Shown here one piece after another: positions 24,107 to 33,442 of a stretch of DNA of 64,000 nt. The stretch covers positions 1-64,000 of the forward strand of contig CAJOEJ010000006.1 of the NCBI GenBank assembly GCA_905233375.1, written 5' to 3'. The position numbers and the translations under genes are program-made. Position 1 is the stretch's first letter; each line of letters begins with the position of its first letter. Under the pieces are notes generated by a model. That model worked only from the letters and a program-made list of their open reading frames with translations. It had not been told where the DNA came from and searched no databases. This stretch comes from Paludibacteraceae bacterium (GTDB lineage Bacteria; Bacteroidota; Bacteroidia; Bacteroidales; Paludibacteraceae).

Positions 24107-24848
24107 GATAATATATGTTTTGAGGGTAAATTATTTCAACCAAAGCCAGACCTTGTGCGGGCGCCGAGTGTCCCGCCTTCTGTCTGTCGTGCGCGTCCAT
24201 GACGGCTTTCAGATCCTCTTCGGTCATCTTATGCCGTCCGATGTCGAACAGGGTGCCGACCACGGCTCTCACCATATTGCGCAGGAAGCGGTCGGCGGAG
24301 ATGACAAAATACGCTTCGTCTTCGTTCTCTTGTATCCACCGCGCCTCCTTGACCTCGCAGATGGTGGTCTTGACGTCCGTGTGTACGCGGCAGAACGATG
24401 CAAAATCATGCCGCCCTAACAACAACAAGCTTGCCTGATTCATGGCGGCAAAATCGAGAGATCCTCCGACTCTTGTCCGGAACAGGTTCGAGAAGGGATC
24501 CTTCCGGGTGGTGATACGGTAGTGGTAGGTGCGTTGTACGGCATCAAAGCGTGCGTGCGTGTCGTCCGTCACCCGCCGGATGTCCCGGATGGCAATGGAG
24601 GGCGGCAACAGGTTGTTCAGCCTTCCGACAAAATTAGCCGGCAGTTCGTTGTCGGAATCGAAATGCGCTACCATCTTCTGTGCGTGTACTCCTGCATCGG
24701 TCCTTCCGGCGAAGGTGAGCGGCACGGCTTCGCGCAGGATGGTAGCGAACGCCGTTTCCAGTTCCGCTTGTACCGTATTCCCGTTGGGCTGCGATTGTGA
24801 ACCGTGGAAATCCGTGCCGTTATATGCAAAAGTGATAAAATAGCGCAT
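24093..24848 (-). CDS. truA: tRNA pseudouridine(38-40) synthase
   Basis: 251 aa, full length. Isomerises uridines 38-40 in the tRNA anticodon arm. The catalytic Asp51 is in AGRTDAGVHAQ; other family blocks are YNGTDFHGSQSQPNGNTVQ, YHYRITTRKDPF, HDFASFCR and FLRNMVRAVVGTLFDIG. Starts at the only sensible ATG (24848). A heptamer repeat tract lies between it and the upstream flippase gene. Confidence 0.95.
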   Translation of the reverse strand: MRYFITFAYNGTDFHGSQSQPNGNTVQAELETAFATILREAVPLTFAGRTDAGVHAQKMVAHFDSDNELPANFVGRLNNLLPPSIAIRDIRRVTDDTHARFDAVQRTYHYRITTRKDPFSNLFRTRVGGSLDFAAMNQASLLLLGRHDFASFCRVHTDVKTTICEVKEARWIQENEDEAYFVISADRFLRNMVRAVVGTLFDIGRHKMTEEDLKAVMDAHDRQKAGHSAPAQGLALVEIIYPQNIYYHEKD

Positions 24849-24849
24849 T

Positions 24850-24893
24850 TTATATTGGTGAATGGTTATTGGTAATTGGTTATTGGTGATTTA
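24850..24893. repeat. Heptamer tract (TTATTGG class) between truA and the flippase
   Basis: 7-nt units TTATTGG, TAATTGG, TTATTGG in tandem. The tract runs over the stop codon of the flippase (24880-24882), so the stop lies within repeat sequence. Confidence 0.8.
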
Positions 24894-26397
24894 AGCGTTT
24901 GGTGATTTCGTTGTTTATCTCGGGGGACAGTTTCGCCCTATAGGCGATCCACGCACCGGTGCCGATGAAGACGAGCGAACGGACGATGCTGTCCAGCCAT
25001 ATGTTGAGTTGCGGCAGGTAGTGCTGCCACAAGCCGTTGAGGACAAACAGCGTGACGAGTAGCAGCAATACGCTCCACCACCTCCGTTCGGTCACATGAA
25101 TACGTGCCAGAGGAACGATCGCGATGATGACCAGCAGGTAATAGAGCCCGTAGGAAACGAGATTGCTCATCGCCGCTCCCTCCATGCCGAACCGCGGCAC
25201 GAGATAGTTGTTGAGGAGCAGGGCGCTGAGGGTGAGTACGACCGCAAAGAGCAGACTAAACGCATAATAGCGCGAGTAGTTCAATGCGGTGAAACAGATA
25301 GTGAACGTAGCCATGATCAATTGGCTTACGCCCAGAATAAGCACGACGTATTTCGCTTGTGCGAAGGTGGCGCCGTTGGGCAGAATGTGGAAGATGAGGT
25401 CTATATTCAGCCAGATCGCCAGCAGGATGAATCCTCCGATGAGCAGCATGTTGCGCGTCACCTGCCGGATGAGGAACGAGCACTCGAGGCGGTTCTTGTC
25501 CTTGATGGCACGTGCCAGTTGGGGCGAAGCGATGGCAGCGACCGAACGAACCGGCACGCTCACCATGACCGCCATATAGGTCGCAATGGCGAAGATACCG
25601 GTGCTGTCCAGACCCATCTTGGCTGTCACAAAGAAGGACGAGAGGGTCGGCGCCAGAACCGTCGTCAGGGCGGAGATGAGCATGAAGCCGGTATAGATGA
25701 GATAGCGCCGTACGAGGTCGGTATGTTCGCGCAAGTACGACAAATCGGGCTTGAGGCTGATTTTCTGCAGCGAGAAGGAAGAATCGTTCCCTTTTAGGGA
25801 AAAGAAATAACACAGGTTGATGAGTGCCGCGACGGCATAATTGAGACACAGACCGATGACGAGTCCGTCCAGCGAGAGGATACGGAACGCGTACAGCAGG
25901 TAGATGACCAATAGCCCGACACGTATCACCAGTTCGCGTACCGCCCGCGGCACGACGATGTGCATCAACACGTTGCAAGTCGATTCGAAAATAGTCTGGT
26001 AGAGCAGGAAGAACGCAATCGGCAGAACGAAATAGTAGTACTCGATAAAGAGCGGCGATTTGTCTCCGAACCACGCGCCCAACGGCACCCTGCACAGCCA
26101 GAAGACGAGTGCAAACAAAAGGAATCCGGCAAACGGTACCACCATTGCCCAGAAGAAGAAACCGTGGTCGGAACTCTTGTCGTTAAAATACGGATAGAAG
26201 CGGATGATACTACTGCCGGTACCCAATTGCGCCAACCCGACGAAGAGTGTCGCCGCATCGATGAGCACACGCGCTAACCCGATTTCCTCGGTCGTGAGGA
26301 AACGGGTCAGCACGAAGAAAGTAGTGACAATGCCTACGGCAATGCCTAAATAGGTCACTATCGTACCCCGGATCGATTGTTTGGCAATGACACCCAA
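24880..26397 (-). CDS. Oligosaccharide flippase family (MOP/Wzx-like) membrane protein
   Basis: 505 aa, 12-14 hydrophobic segments. Residues 1-40 (KQSIRGTIVTYLGIAVGIVT) and TEEIGLARVLIDAATLF match polysaccharide biosynthesis/flippase proteins. It would move a lipid-linked saccharide across the inner membrane. A second family member lies at 28921-30357, with no glycosyltransferases beside either. The role in capsule or lipid export is inferred from the family only. Confidence 0.85.
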   Translation of the reverse strand: MGVIAKQSIRGTIVTYLGIAVGIVTTFFVLTRFLTTEEIGLARVLIDAATLFVGLAQLGTGSSIIRFYPYFNDKSSDHGFFFWAMVVPFAGFLLFALVFWLCRVPLGAWFGDKSPLFIEYYYFVLPIAFFLLYQTIFESTCNVLMHIVVPRAVRELVIRVGLLVIYLLYAFRILSLDGLVIGLCLNYAVAALINLCYFFSLKGNDSSFSLQKISLKPDLSYLREHTDLVRRYLIYTGFMLISALTTVLAPTLSSFFVTAKMGLDSTGIFAIATYMAVMVSVPVRSVAAIASPQLARAIKDKNRLECSFLIRQVTRNMLLIGGFILLAIWLNIDLIFHILPNGATFAQAKYVVLILGVSQLIMATFTICFTALNYSRYYAFSLLFAVVLTLSALLLNNYLVPRFGMEGAAMSNLVSYGLYYLLVIIAIVPLARIHVTERRWWSVLLLLVTLFVLNGLWQHYLPQLNIWLDSIVRSLVFIGTGAWIAYRAKLSPEINNEITKRLNHQ

Positions 26398-26433
26398 GGT
26401 TAATTTACAATTTAGTGATTTACAATTGACAAT

Positions 26434-27678
26434 TTATTTGATATCCAGCAACTCCACGGTGAAGATGAGTGCAGCGTAGGGCGGAATGGATTGTCCTGCA
26501 CCGCGCTCGCCGTAACCGAGTTCGTAGGGGATATACAGTTTGTATTTCGAACCGACAGACATGAGCTGGAGTCCTTCCGTCCAGCCTTTGATGACACCGT
26601 TGAGCGGGAACTCAATCGGCTCGCCGCGTTCGTAACTGCTGTCGAAGACTTTGCCGTCGATGAGTGTTCCCTCGTAGTGTACTTTGACGGTTTGTTCAGC
26701 GGTCGGTTTCGGTCCCTTGCCCTCTACCAGTACTTCGTACTGCAAACCGCTCTCGGTCGTGTGTACGCCTTCACGCATTGCGTTCTCCGCCAGGAATTTC
26801 TCTCCGTCCTCCAAGGTGGAACCGTAGCGGTGACGGGCGAGCGTGGGTTCGAGATAAGCGCTTGCGGACGCCATGTCGAACTGACCGGTGAAGTTGTACA
26901 AGCCGTTGATGAAACCTTGCTTGATCAGGTCGTAGTTGGTCTCCAGACCATTGATGCCTAACAATCCGGTGGGCTCTTGCTCGCGGATGGTGGTACCTAT
27001 GTTCGATCCCATTGCTACGAGCTGCGGGTTACGGATCTTCAGCTTCATGGCTTTGTTCAGGTTGTCGATGAACTCCTGAGCCGCCTCTTCGGTGGTGTCG
27101 TTAGCCTGAAGGTAGTTCTTGATTTGTTCGCCCTGCATCATACCGAAGGCGTAGTTGAGGCTGTCGCCGAACGTGTTCAGCATGATTTTCTGTGCTTTCT
27201 TGGGGCACTTGCCGAGCACTTGTTTGCCGGTCTCGCTCTCCTGGCGTGTCTGATAGGCGTTGACGAAGAACTCCTCCGCCTCGTTCGCGGTCATGATACC
27301 GGTCTCGTCATAGAGTGCGTTGACGATACCCTGGAAATACACCGGTTCGTTGATGTTCCAGTTCTGGATTTCAGCAAGACCCTCTTTCTCAAACATCTTT
27401 ATGGATGAACCGAACTGACGGCCTCTCTGCTCGATGTCGTTGAGTTCCTCTTCCTGGTCGAGGTACCCTTTCTCCATGGCGTCAATGAACTCGGCGATAG
27501 CCTCGTCACTGGTGTCATTCGACATGTAGTACATTCTGACTTGCGAACCGTTGAGAAGTCCGAGCAGGTAGTTGATAGAATCGGACTCGTTGGTGAGTTG
27601 TACTTCTTGCGCTTTGTAACTGTTGCCGCAAGAGATCATTGCCATTGCGGCAAGTAAAAAAATACTGAATTTTTTCAT
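26434..27678 (-). CDS. FKBP-type peptidyl-prolyl isomerase lipoprotein
   Basis: 414 aa. Signal MKKFSIFLLAAMAMISCGNS with Cys17 marks a lipoprotein. Residues 25-300 are helical FKBP-N-like dimerisation/chaperone repeats (SINYLLGLLNGSQVRMYYM; SLNYAFGMMQGEQIKNYLQ, a duplicated unit). The C-terminal domain (about 320-414) is a full FKBP domain: [61 protein letters not shown]. It helps fold periplasmic or outer-membrane proteins. The frame is open to 27849, but the upstream part lies in the neighbouring FKBP gene, so ATG 27678 is right. Confidence 0.93.
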   Translation of the reverse strand: MKKFSIFLLAAMAMISCGNSYKAQEVQLTNESDSINYLLGLLNGSQVRMYYMSNDTSDEAIAEFIDAMEKGYLDQEEELNDIEQRGRQFGSSIKMFEKEGLAEIQNWNINEPVYFQGIVNALYDETGIMTANEAEEFFVNAYQTRQESETGKQVLGKCPKKAQKIMLNTFGDSLNYAFGMMQGEQIKNYLQANDTTEEAAQEFIDNLNKAMKLKIRNPQLVAMGSNIGTTIREQEPTGLLGINGLETNYDLIKQGFINGLYNFTGQFDMASASAYLEPTLARHRYGSTLEDGEKFLAENAMREGVHTTESGLQYEVLVEGKGPKPTAEQTVKVHYEGTLIDGKVFDSSYERGEPIEFPLNGVIKGWTEGLQLMSVGSKYKLYIPYELGYGERGAGQSIPPYAALIFTVELLDIK

Positions 27679-27698
27679 AATTTTAATTACATTATTTG

Positions 27699-28214
27699 TT
27701 ATTCGATTCCTAATAATTCGACGGTGAAGATGAGTGCTGCATAGGGCGGAATGGAAGCACCTGCTCCGCGTTCTCCGTACGCTAACTGATAGGGGATGAA
27801 GAACTTGTATTTCGACCCGACGGACATGAGCTGGAGTCCTTCCGTCCATCCTTTGATGACGCCGTTGAGGGGGAAAGAGATGGACTCGCCGCGCTTGTAA
27901 CTGCTGTCGAAGACGGTACCGTCGATGAGCGTTCCTTCGTAGTGTACCCGTACGGTGTCGGTGGCTTTGGGTTTCTGACCGAGGGTAGCCTCCAATACTT
28001 CGTATTGCAGACCGCTGGCGGTGGTCTTCACACCTTCGCGTTTGGCATTCTCCGCAAGGAATTTCTCGCCGGATTCTTTCGCCTCGGTGGAGGCGTTGAG
28101 TACAAAATCTACACCTGCTTTGAACTCCTCATAATTGAGTTCTTTCTCTCCGTACTGCATGAGGTACTGCGCTACGGAGGTTCCTAATTGAAATGATAAA
28201 CTGTTTGGATTCAT
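27699..28214 (-). CDS. FKBP-type peptidyl-prolyl isomerase, small soluble form
   Basis: 171 aa with no signal peptide ([20 protein letters not shown]), so it looks cytoplasmic. A short helical N-terminal region leads into an FKBP domain nearly identical to that of the lipoprotein 20 nt downstream ([59 protein letters not shown]). The pair looks like a tandem duplication in which one copy is exported and one stays inside. Confidence 0.9.
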   Translation of the reverse strand: MNPNSLSFQLGTSVAQYLMQYGEKELNYEEFKAGVDFVLNASTEAKESGEKFLAENAKREGVKTTASGLQYEVLEATLGQKPKATDTVRVHYEGTLIDGTVFDSSYKRGESISFPLNGVIKGWTEGLQLMSVGSKYKFFIPYQLAYGERGAGASIPPYAALIFTVELLGIE

Positions 28215-28262
28215 AAATATATTTTTACTTAAAACTTTTAACTTTCCACTTAATAACTTCTT

Positions 28263-28883
28263 TCAACTTCTCAGAACAGCCGCATATCTTGACAGGTATT
28301 TCCCCAATATATCGAATTCTATATTGACGACAGTACCTGCTTCGATGTATTTGAAGTTGGTGTTCTCGTGGGTATAAGGGATGATACACACGGATACGTA
28401 CCCTTTGTCACCTTTGACGTCGGGTTCGCACACGGTCAGACTCACGCCGTTGATGCTGACCGAACCCTTGTCCACGCAGAAATATCCGCGTTCGATCATG
28501 TCGCGGTTGCTGTCATACTCAAAGCGGTAGTACCAACTGCCGTCGGTCTCTCTGGCTTCGATGCAGCGTGCCATCTGGTCCACGTGTCCCTGCACAATGT
28601 GTCCGTCCAGCCGCGTACCCATAATCATCGAGCGCTCCACGTTGACAAAGTCACCCTCCTGGAGCAGATCCAGATTAGTCAGACGCAGCGTCTCCTGCAT
28701 CGCTGTGACGGTATAGAGGTCGCCGTCGGTCTTCACTACCGTCAGACACACGCCGTTATGGGCGATCGATTGATCGATAGACAGCGCTTCGCCGAACGGG
28801 TTGCGCAACGTGAAATGTTTATTGGTTTGCTCGGTCTCGATACGAACGACCTGAGCCATGGTTTCTACAATTCCGGAAAACAT
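28263..28883 (-). CDS. ribE: Riboflavin synthase, alpha chain
   Basis: 206 aa, full length, with the usual two lumazine-binding repeats. Repeat 1 begins MFSGIVETMAQV and ends with SIAHNGVCLTVV; repeat 2 runs from LDGHIVQGHVDQMARC to SVSINGVSLTVCEP. It dismutates two 6,7-dimethyl-8-ribityllumazine molecules into riboflavin. No other rib genes are beside it. Confidence 0.95.
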   Translation of the reverse strand: MFSGIVETMAQVVRIETEQTNKHFTLRNPFGEALSIDQSIAHNGVCLTVVKTDGDLYTVTAMQETLRLTNLDLLQEGDFVNVERSMIMGTRLDGHIVQGHVDQMARCIEARETDGSWYYRFEYDSNRDMIERGYFCVDKGSVSINGVSLTVCEPDVKGDKGYVSVCIIPYTHENTNFKYIEAGTVVNIEFDILGKYLSRYAAVLRS

Positions 28884-28920
28884 AAAACTAATTTACAATT
28901 TACAATGTACAATGTACAAT

Positions 28921-30357
28921 TTATAATTTACGATGTATTAATTGACTTAACGGGAAGTCTTTTTTCGTCAGCACGTACAGGTATATACCGATGAGGAGGG
29001 TACCTGCCGCCATCAACAGCCACATATTTTGGATGTAATACAGCCTCAATGCGTAATAGACGGCTAACAATCCGATTGTCAGGACCGTATAAGCCCCGAT
29101 ACGCTTGAGGTCGTACGGGATAGGTGCTTTCTTCTGCCCGATGAAGAAGGAGAGCAGCATGATCACGAAATAGCAAACCATACTGCTGCCACAACTTGCC
29201 CAGTAGCCAATGAGCGGCACTCCCACGATTTGCAGTACTAAGGTGATTCCCAGACCGATCAGCGAGAAATACGCACCCCATTTCGTTTCATCCGTCAGTT
29301 TGTACCAGAAACTGAGGTTGAAATAGATGCCTTGGAACACGTACGTCCACAGAACGACCGGCACGATCTTCAACCCCTCCCAGTAGGCACTCGACACGAT
29401 GTAACGGAAGATGTCCAGATAGAAGATGACGCCCAACAGAATGAGGTACGAGAAGATGATATAGTACTTCATTGCGTCCGCGTAGGCTTCGACCGATTGC
29501 CGGTCTTTGTGCTTGGCGAAGACGAAGGGTTCGTAGGCGTAGCGGAACGCCTGGGTGAACATCATCATGACCATCGCCACCTTGAAGCACGCGCCGTAGA
29601 TACCCAGTTGCGCTTGTGCGTCTCCGCCCGTATAGAGATAGGGGAAGAGGATCCGGTCGAGCGTCTGGTTCATGATACCGGCGACACCCAACACCAACAG
29701 CGGAAGGGAGTAACGCAGCATATCGCGTAACACCTGCACGTCAAACCGACCGCCTTTGGGCAGCGTGAACGGCAACAGACACAGGGTCTGGATCGTGGTG
29801 GCGAGGATATTGCTCAGGAAGATGTAGAATACATCGTTCTTGCCGAGTACGACCAGGAACAGCAGGTTGAAACCGATATTGAGCAGCACGAACAGCAACT
29901 TGAGGCCCGCAAAAACGAGCGGTCGTTTCTGATACCGGAGGTAGGCGAAGGGGATGCAAGCAAAGGCATCGATGGCGACCGTAGCAAACATCATCTCCAC
30001 AAACTCCGCGTGATCGGGGTAGCCCAACAGGTTCGCAACGGGCTGGTGGAAAATGACGATGAGCAGGGTGAACAGCGCACTGCTGACGAGCAGGGTGCCA
30101 TATGCCGTCTTATAGACCGTTTTGGCGTTATAGTCCTCGCGGTTGGCGAAACGGAAGAACCCGGTCTCCATTCCGTATGTGAGCAGCACCAAGAGCAGGG
30201 CGGTCCACGCGTACAGGTTAGTGACGATACCGTAGTCGTCCGTCCGGGCAAGAACGTACGTGTACAGCGGTACCAGCAGGTAGTTCAAGAACTTGCCGAT
30301 AATACTGCTCAGACCATAGATGGCGGTGTCCTTCGCCAAGGATTTCATCTCAGACAT
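28921..30357 (-). CDS. Oligosaccharide flippase / lipopolysaccharide biosynthesis membrane protein
   Basis: 478 aa with about 14 hydrophobic helices. N-terminus LAKDTAIYGLSSIIGKFLNY and LVPLYTYVLARTDDYG are typical of Wzx-like exporters in the polysaccharide biosynthesis family. Possibly exports a lipid-linked glycan. The stop lies inside an ACAATKT heptamer tract (28886-28930). It starts 13 nt after the rsmI stop, with a TCTTCAA heptamer array in that gap. Confidence 0.85.
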   Translation of the reverse strand: MSEMKSLAKDTAIYGLSSIIGKFLNYLLVPLYTYVLARTDDYGIVTNLYAWTALLLVLLTYGMETGFFRFANREDYNAKTVYKTAYGTLLVSSALFTLLIVIFHQPVANLLGYPDHAEFVEMMFATVAIDAFACIPFAYLRYQKRPLVFAGLKLLFVLLNIGFNLLFLVVLGKNDVFYIFLSNILATTIQTLCLLPFTLPKGGRFDVQVLRDMLRYSLPLLVLGVAGIMNQTLDRILFPYLYTGGDAQAQLGIYGACFKVAMVMMMFTQAFRYAYEPFVFAKHKDRQSVEAYADAMKYYIIFSYLILLGVIFYLDIFRYIVSSAYWEGLKIVPVVLWTYVFQGIYFNLSFWYKLTDETKWGAYFSLIGLGITLVLQIVGVPLIGYWASCGSSMVCYFVIMLLSFFIGQKKAPIPYDLKRIGAYTVLTIGLLAVYYALRLYYIQNMWLLMAAGTLLIGIYLYVLTKKDFPLSQLIHRKL

Positions 30358-30370
30358 AAATCTTCAATCT

Positions 30371-31039
30371 TCAATCTTCAATTCCAGCCACGCAGAGCAC
30401 GATTTCGCCTTTGGGGGCTGTTTGTTTGAAATGACTAATCAGTTCCGCTAACGTGCCGCGAACCGTCTCTTCATGCACCTTGCTGATCTCGCGCGAGACG
30501 CTTGCCTTGCGCTCTTCGCCGCATACCTGCGCCAACTGCTCCAGGGTCTTGACCAGCCGGAACGGCGACTCATAGACGATGAAGGTCTGGTCGAGTGCCG
30601 CGAGGTATTGGAGGCGTGTCTGACGACCTTTCTTCTGCGGCAGGAACCCTTCGAAATAGAAGTGGTTGTTGGGCAGCCCGCTGTCCACGAGTGCCGGCAC
30701 AAAAGCCGTTGCACCGGGCAAGCATTGAACCTCCACATCCGCTTCGCTGGCGGCACGAACGAGGAAGAACCCCGGGTCACTGATAGCCGGCGTGCCCGCA
30801 TCGGAGATCAACGCGATGTTCGCACCCGCTTTGAGACGCTCCACGATATCCGCCGAGGTCTCATGTTCGTTGAACTTATGGTGGCTCTTGAGCGGCGTGT
30901 GGATGTCAAAATGTTGCAGCAACACACCGCTGGTTCGCGTGTCTTCCGCCAAAATCAGATCCACCGATTTCAGCACCTCAATAGCGCGAAACGTCATGTC
31001 TTGCAAATTGCCTACCGGTGTCGGAACGATGTATAACAT
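30371..31039 (-). CDS. rsmI: 16S rRNA (cytidine1402-2'-O)-methyltransferase
   Basis: 222 aa, full length for the short form. Tetrapyrrole-methylase fold: LYIVPTPVGNLQDMTFRAI, LILAEDTRTSGVLL, NIALISDAGTPAISDPGFFL, CLPGATAFVPALVDSGL, FYFEGFLP and KASVSREISKVHEETVRG. It methylates the ribose of C1402 in the ribosomal decoding centre. The ATG at 31039 is used; the in-frame TTG at 31045 is less likely. Confidence 0.95.
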   Translation of the reverse strand: MLYIVPTPVGNLQDMTFRAIEVLKSVDLILAEDTRTSGVLLQHFDIHTPLKSHHKFNEHETSADIVERLKAGANIALISDAGTPAISDPGFFLVRAASEADVEVQCLPGATAFVPALVDSGLPNNHFYFEGFLPQKKGRQTRLQYLAALDQTFIVYESPFRLVKTLEQLAQVCGEERKASVSREISKVHEETVRGTLAELISHFKQTAPKGEIVLCVAGIED

Positions 31040-31224
31040 AATCAATTTAGAATGGAGAATTCTGAATTTAGAAAGGGCTATTTAAGTTGAGTGCTAAATA
31101 TAAAGATTCGTACGGCTATTGAAGTTGGATACCAAACTCATAGAATCCGAACCAACTTAAAACGTTGCACATAAGTCAATAGGACGCTTTCTTAATTCTC
31201 AATTCATAATTCTTAATTCTTCAT

Positions 31225-31854
31225 TTATCCAAATCTTCTGTGCAGGGTCACGAGGAACTGCTGGTACGTACTGCTCTCGGTATCCCATTGGAAATGGGAA
31301 CTGATATAAGCGATGGCTTCGTCGAACGAACCCAATGCGTTCAGTTCGGTCAGCGTGCGTTGCATCAGCTCGGCATTCTGTCCGAACAACTCGCGCTGGT
31401 ACAGGAACCGGTCGCCGAGCGAGATAGCCTGACGGATATCGTCCACCGCCTTGCCGTATAGCGCCGCTTTGGGTGACGCCTTTTCTTCTACCGCCGGTGT
31501 TTCTTCCTTCGGCTCTTCTACAACGTGTTCAGGCACAGCAACGGGCTCGTCCTTCGTTTCCTCCTCTACGGTCTCGGGCACAACAACCGGTTCGTCCTCC
31601 ACCACCGGTTCTTCTTCTACAACCACGGGTTCCGGATCCTCAATGATCGGTTCGTCGATAACAGGGAGTTCCGGAGCTTGTTGGGGACGGTTACGAAGTT
31701 CTTCGATCTCTGCTTGCAGCGACGCAATCACGCTCTCGCGGGCGGAGTGCGCCTCCTCCAGGGCTGCGACACGTGCTTCCAGCGCCGCAATGCGGGCTTC
31801 GTATCCCGCAATGCGCGCCTCCAGACTCTCAAAATATTTGATTAATTCGTTCAT
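31225..31854 (-). CDS. Coiled-coil protein with Glu/Pro/Val-rich linker, function unknown
   Basis: 209 aa. Residues 1-50 are a near-perfect coiled coil (ARIAGYEARIAALEARVAAL). Residues 60-120 are a low-complexity acidic linker with EPVV and EEPV repeats. The C-terminal domain (about 125-209; DDIRQAISLGDRFLYQRELF, DEAIAYISSHFQWD) is folded and resembles small Bacteroidales proteins of unknown role. No export signal. The start at 31854 is preceded by a WTTGTMC heptamer tract, which rules out the longer frame open to 31998. The 31040-31224 gap downstream holds a TTCTTAA heptamer tract (31190-31220) and nothing else recognised. Confidence 0.75.
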   Translation of the reverse strand: MNELIKYFESLEARIAGYEARIAALEARVAALEEAHSARESVIASLQAEIEELRNRPQQAPELPVIDEPIIEDPEPVVVEEEPVVEDEPVVVPETVEEETKDEPVAVPEHVVEEPKEETPAVEEKASPKAALYGKAVDDIRQAISLGDRFLYQRELFGQNAELMQRTLTELNALGSFDEAIAYISSHFQWDTESSTYQQFLVTLHRRFG

Positions 31855-31886
31855 ACTTTGTACATTGTACTTTGTCCCTTTGTACA

Positions 31887-33428
31887 TTATTTCGTAGCAT
31901 CTTCCAGCTTCTTCATCATCGAGAACATGAAGATGGCAGCAACGGCGCAAACACCGATGAATACGCTCCAGACGAGCCATAACGGCAGGTTGCCCCACAG
32001 GAAGCCGCCGACGCTTACGAGGAAGTTACCGAGCGCAGTTGCCACGAACCAGCCGCCCATCATCATTCCTTTGTACTGCGGAGGTGCCACTTTGCTGACA
32101 AACGAGATACCCATCGGGCTGAGCAGTAACTCACCGAAAGTAAGGATCAGATACGTTCCGATCAGCACGTTCGCATTCACCATCAGCGGGTCTTCACCTG
32201 CTGCCAAGGCTGCCTCTTGTGCGTCCGGCGTCAACAGACCTACCGAGCAGAAAGCCATTACGGCATAAGCAGCCGCGGCTACCAACATGCCGTACGCGAT
32301 CTTGCGCGGCGCACTCGGTTCCTTGCCTTTCTTTGCCAGCGAACCGAAGATAGCCATACTAACCGGCGTCAACGCCACTACATAGAACGGATTGAACTGC
32401 TGGAAGATAGGAGCAGAGATACCCAACTCGGCAGGATGATGGAAATACTGATATCCTAACACCGCCAGAACGACTACGGTCACAGCGCCCCAGATCGATT
32501 TCGCTTTCGCCGAGCCTTCGCCGAAAATGCCGAACAGACCATACACGCCGATTGCTACCAGCACAAGGTTCCAGATGTTGAATGCCATCGTTTGCGCACC
32601 TGTCACTACCGGATTAACGAACTTATCTGCGAAATAGGTCAGCGTCAAACCGTTCTGGTGGAATGCCATCCAGAAGAAGATTACTACTGCAAACACCAGA
32701 CACAGCGCCACAATACGTTTCTTGGTCTGCTCGGGGCTCAGTTCTTCCACTTTCTGTCCGCTTGCTGCGGCTTGCTTTGCCGTGTTCTCCACATGCTTGA
32801 ACCAGGGACGGCAAGCATAGTAAATACCGATACTCAGAACCAGCGACGCACAAGCAACGGCAAATGCGAAGTGGTAGCTGTCGTTCACGCTCACGCCTAA
32901 TGACTCCTGTGCCCACGCCATGATCTTGACCGCTGCGGTCGGAGCGAACATCGCACCTACGTTAATCGCCATGTAGAACAGTGAGAAAGCAGCGTCGCGG
33001 CGGTCGGCGTATTGCGGATCGTCGTACAGATTTCCTACCATGACCTGCAAGTTACCCTTGAACAAGCCGGTACCGAAACTGATCAGTACCAGTGCACCGA
33101 TCATACCGGTCATCGCCAGCGCCGTACTGCCGTACTCTACGCCGCCCATCGGGATGGCGAGCAGTACGTAGCCCAGAAACATGATGATGATACCGATGGT
33201 CACGCACTTGCCATAACCGATCTTGTCGGCGATGATACCACCGATCAGCGGCAAGAAGTAAACGAATGCCAGGAACGTGGAGTAGATAGCACCTGCTGCA
33301 CCTGCTGACAGACCGAAATTAGCGCGCAAGAACAGCGCAAACACGGCTAACATCGTGTAGTAGCCGAAACGCTCGCCTGTATTCGCCAAGGCAAGCGCAA
33401 ATAATCCTTTTGGTTGATTCTTAAACAT
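31887..33428 (-). CDS. POT-family proton-dependent oligopeptide transporter
   Basis: 513 aa, about 14 membrane segments. The POT signature ANTGERFGYYTMLAVFALFL (ExxER-like) is at the start; IGGIIADKIGYGKCVTIGI and FSLFYMAINVGAMFAP (PTR2 motif FYxxINxG) follow; the C-terminal GELLLSPMGISFVSKVAPP is also typical. It imports di- and tripeptides with protons. No peptidase gene is adjacent on this strand. Confidence 0.92.
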   Translation of the reverse strand: MFKNQPKGLFALALANTGERFGYYTMLAVFALFLRANFGLSAGAAGAIYSTFLAFVYFLPLIGGIIADKIGYGKCVTIGIIIMFLGYVLLAIPMGGVEYGSTALAMTGMIGALVLISFGTGLFKGNLQVMVGNLYDDPQYADRRDAAFSLFYMAINVGAMFAPTAAVKIMAWAQESLGVSVNDSYHFAFAVACASLVLSIGIYYACRPWFKHVENTAKQAAASGQKVEELSPEQTKKRIVALCLVFAVVIFFWMAFHQNGLTLTYFADKFVNPVVTGAQTMAFNIWNLVLVAIGVYGLFGIFGEGSAKAKSIWGAVTVVVLAVLGYQYFHHPAELGISAPIFQQFNPFYVVALTPVSMAIFGSLAKKGKEPSAPRKIAYGMLVAAAAYAVMAFCSVGLLTPDAQEAALAAGEDPLMVNANVLIGTYLILTFGELLLSPMGISFVSKVAPPQYKGMMMGGWFVATALGNFLVSVGGFLWGNLPLWLVWSVFIGVCAVAAIFMFSMMKKLEDATK

Positions 33429-33442
33429 AAACTATAAAATTT

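Noticed and set aside
27679..27849. 57-residue extension of the FKBP lipoprotein
   Set aside because: It overlaps the end of the neighbouring FKBP gene in another frame, and the lipoprotein signal begins exactly at 27678.
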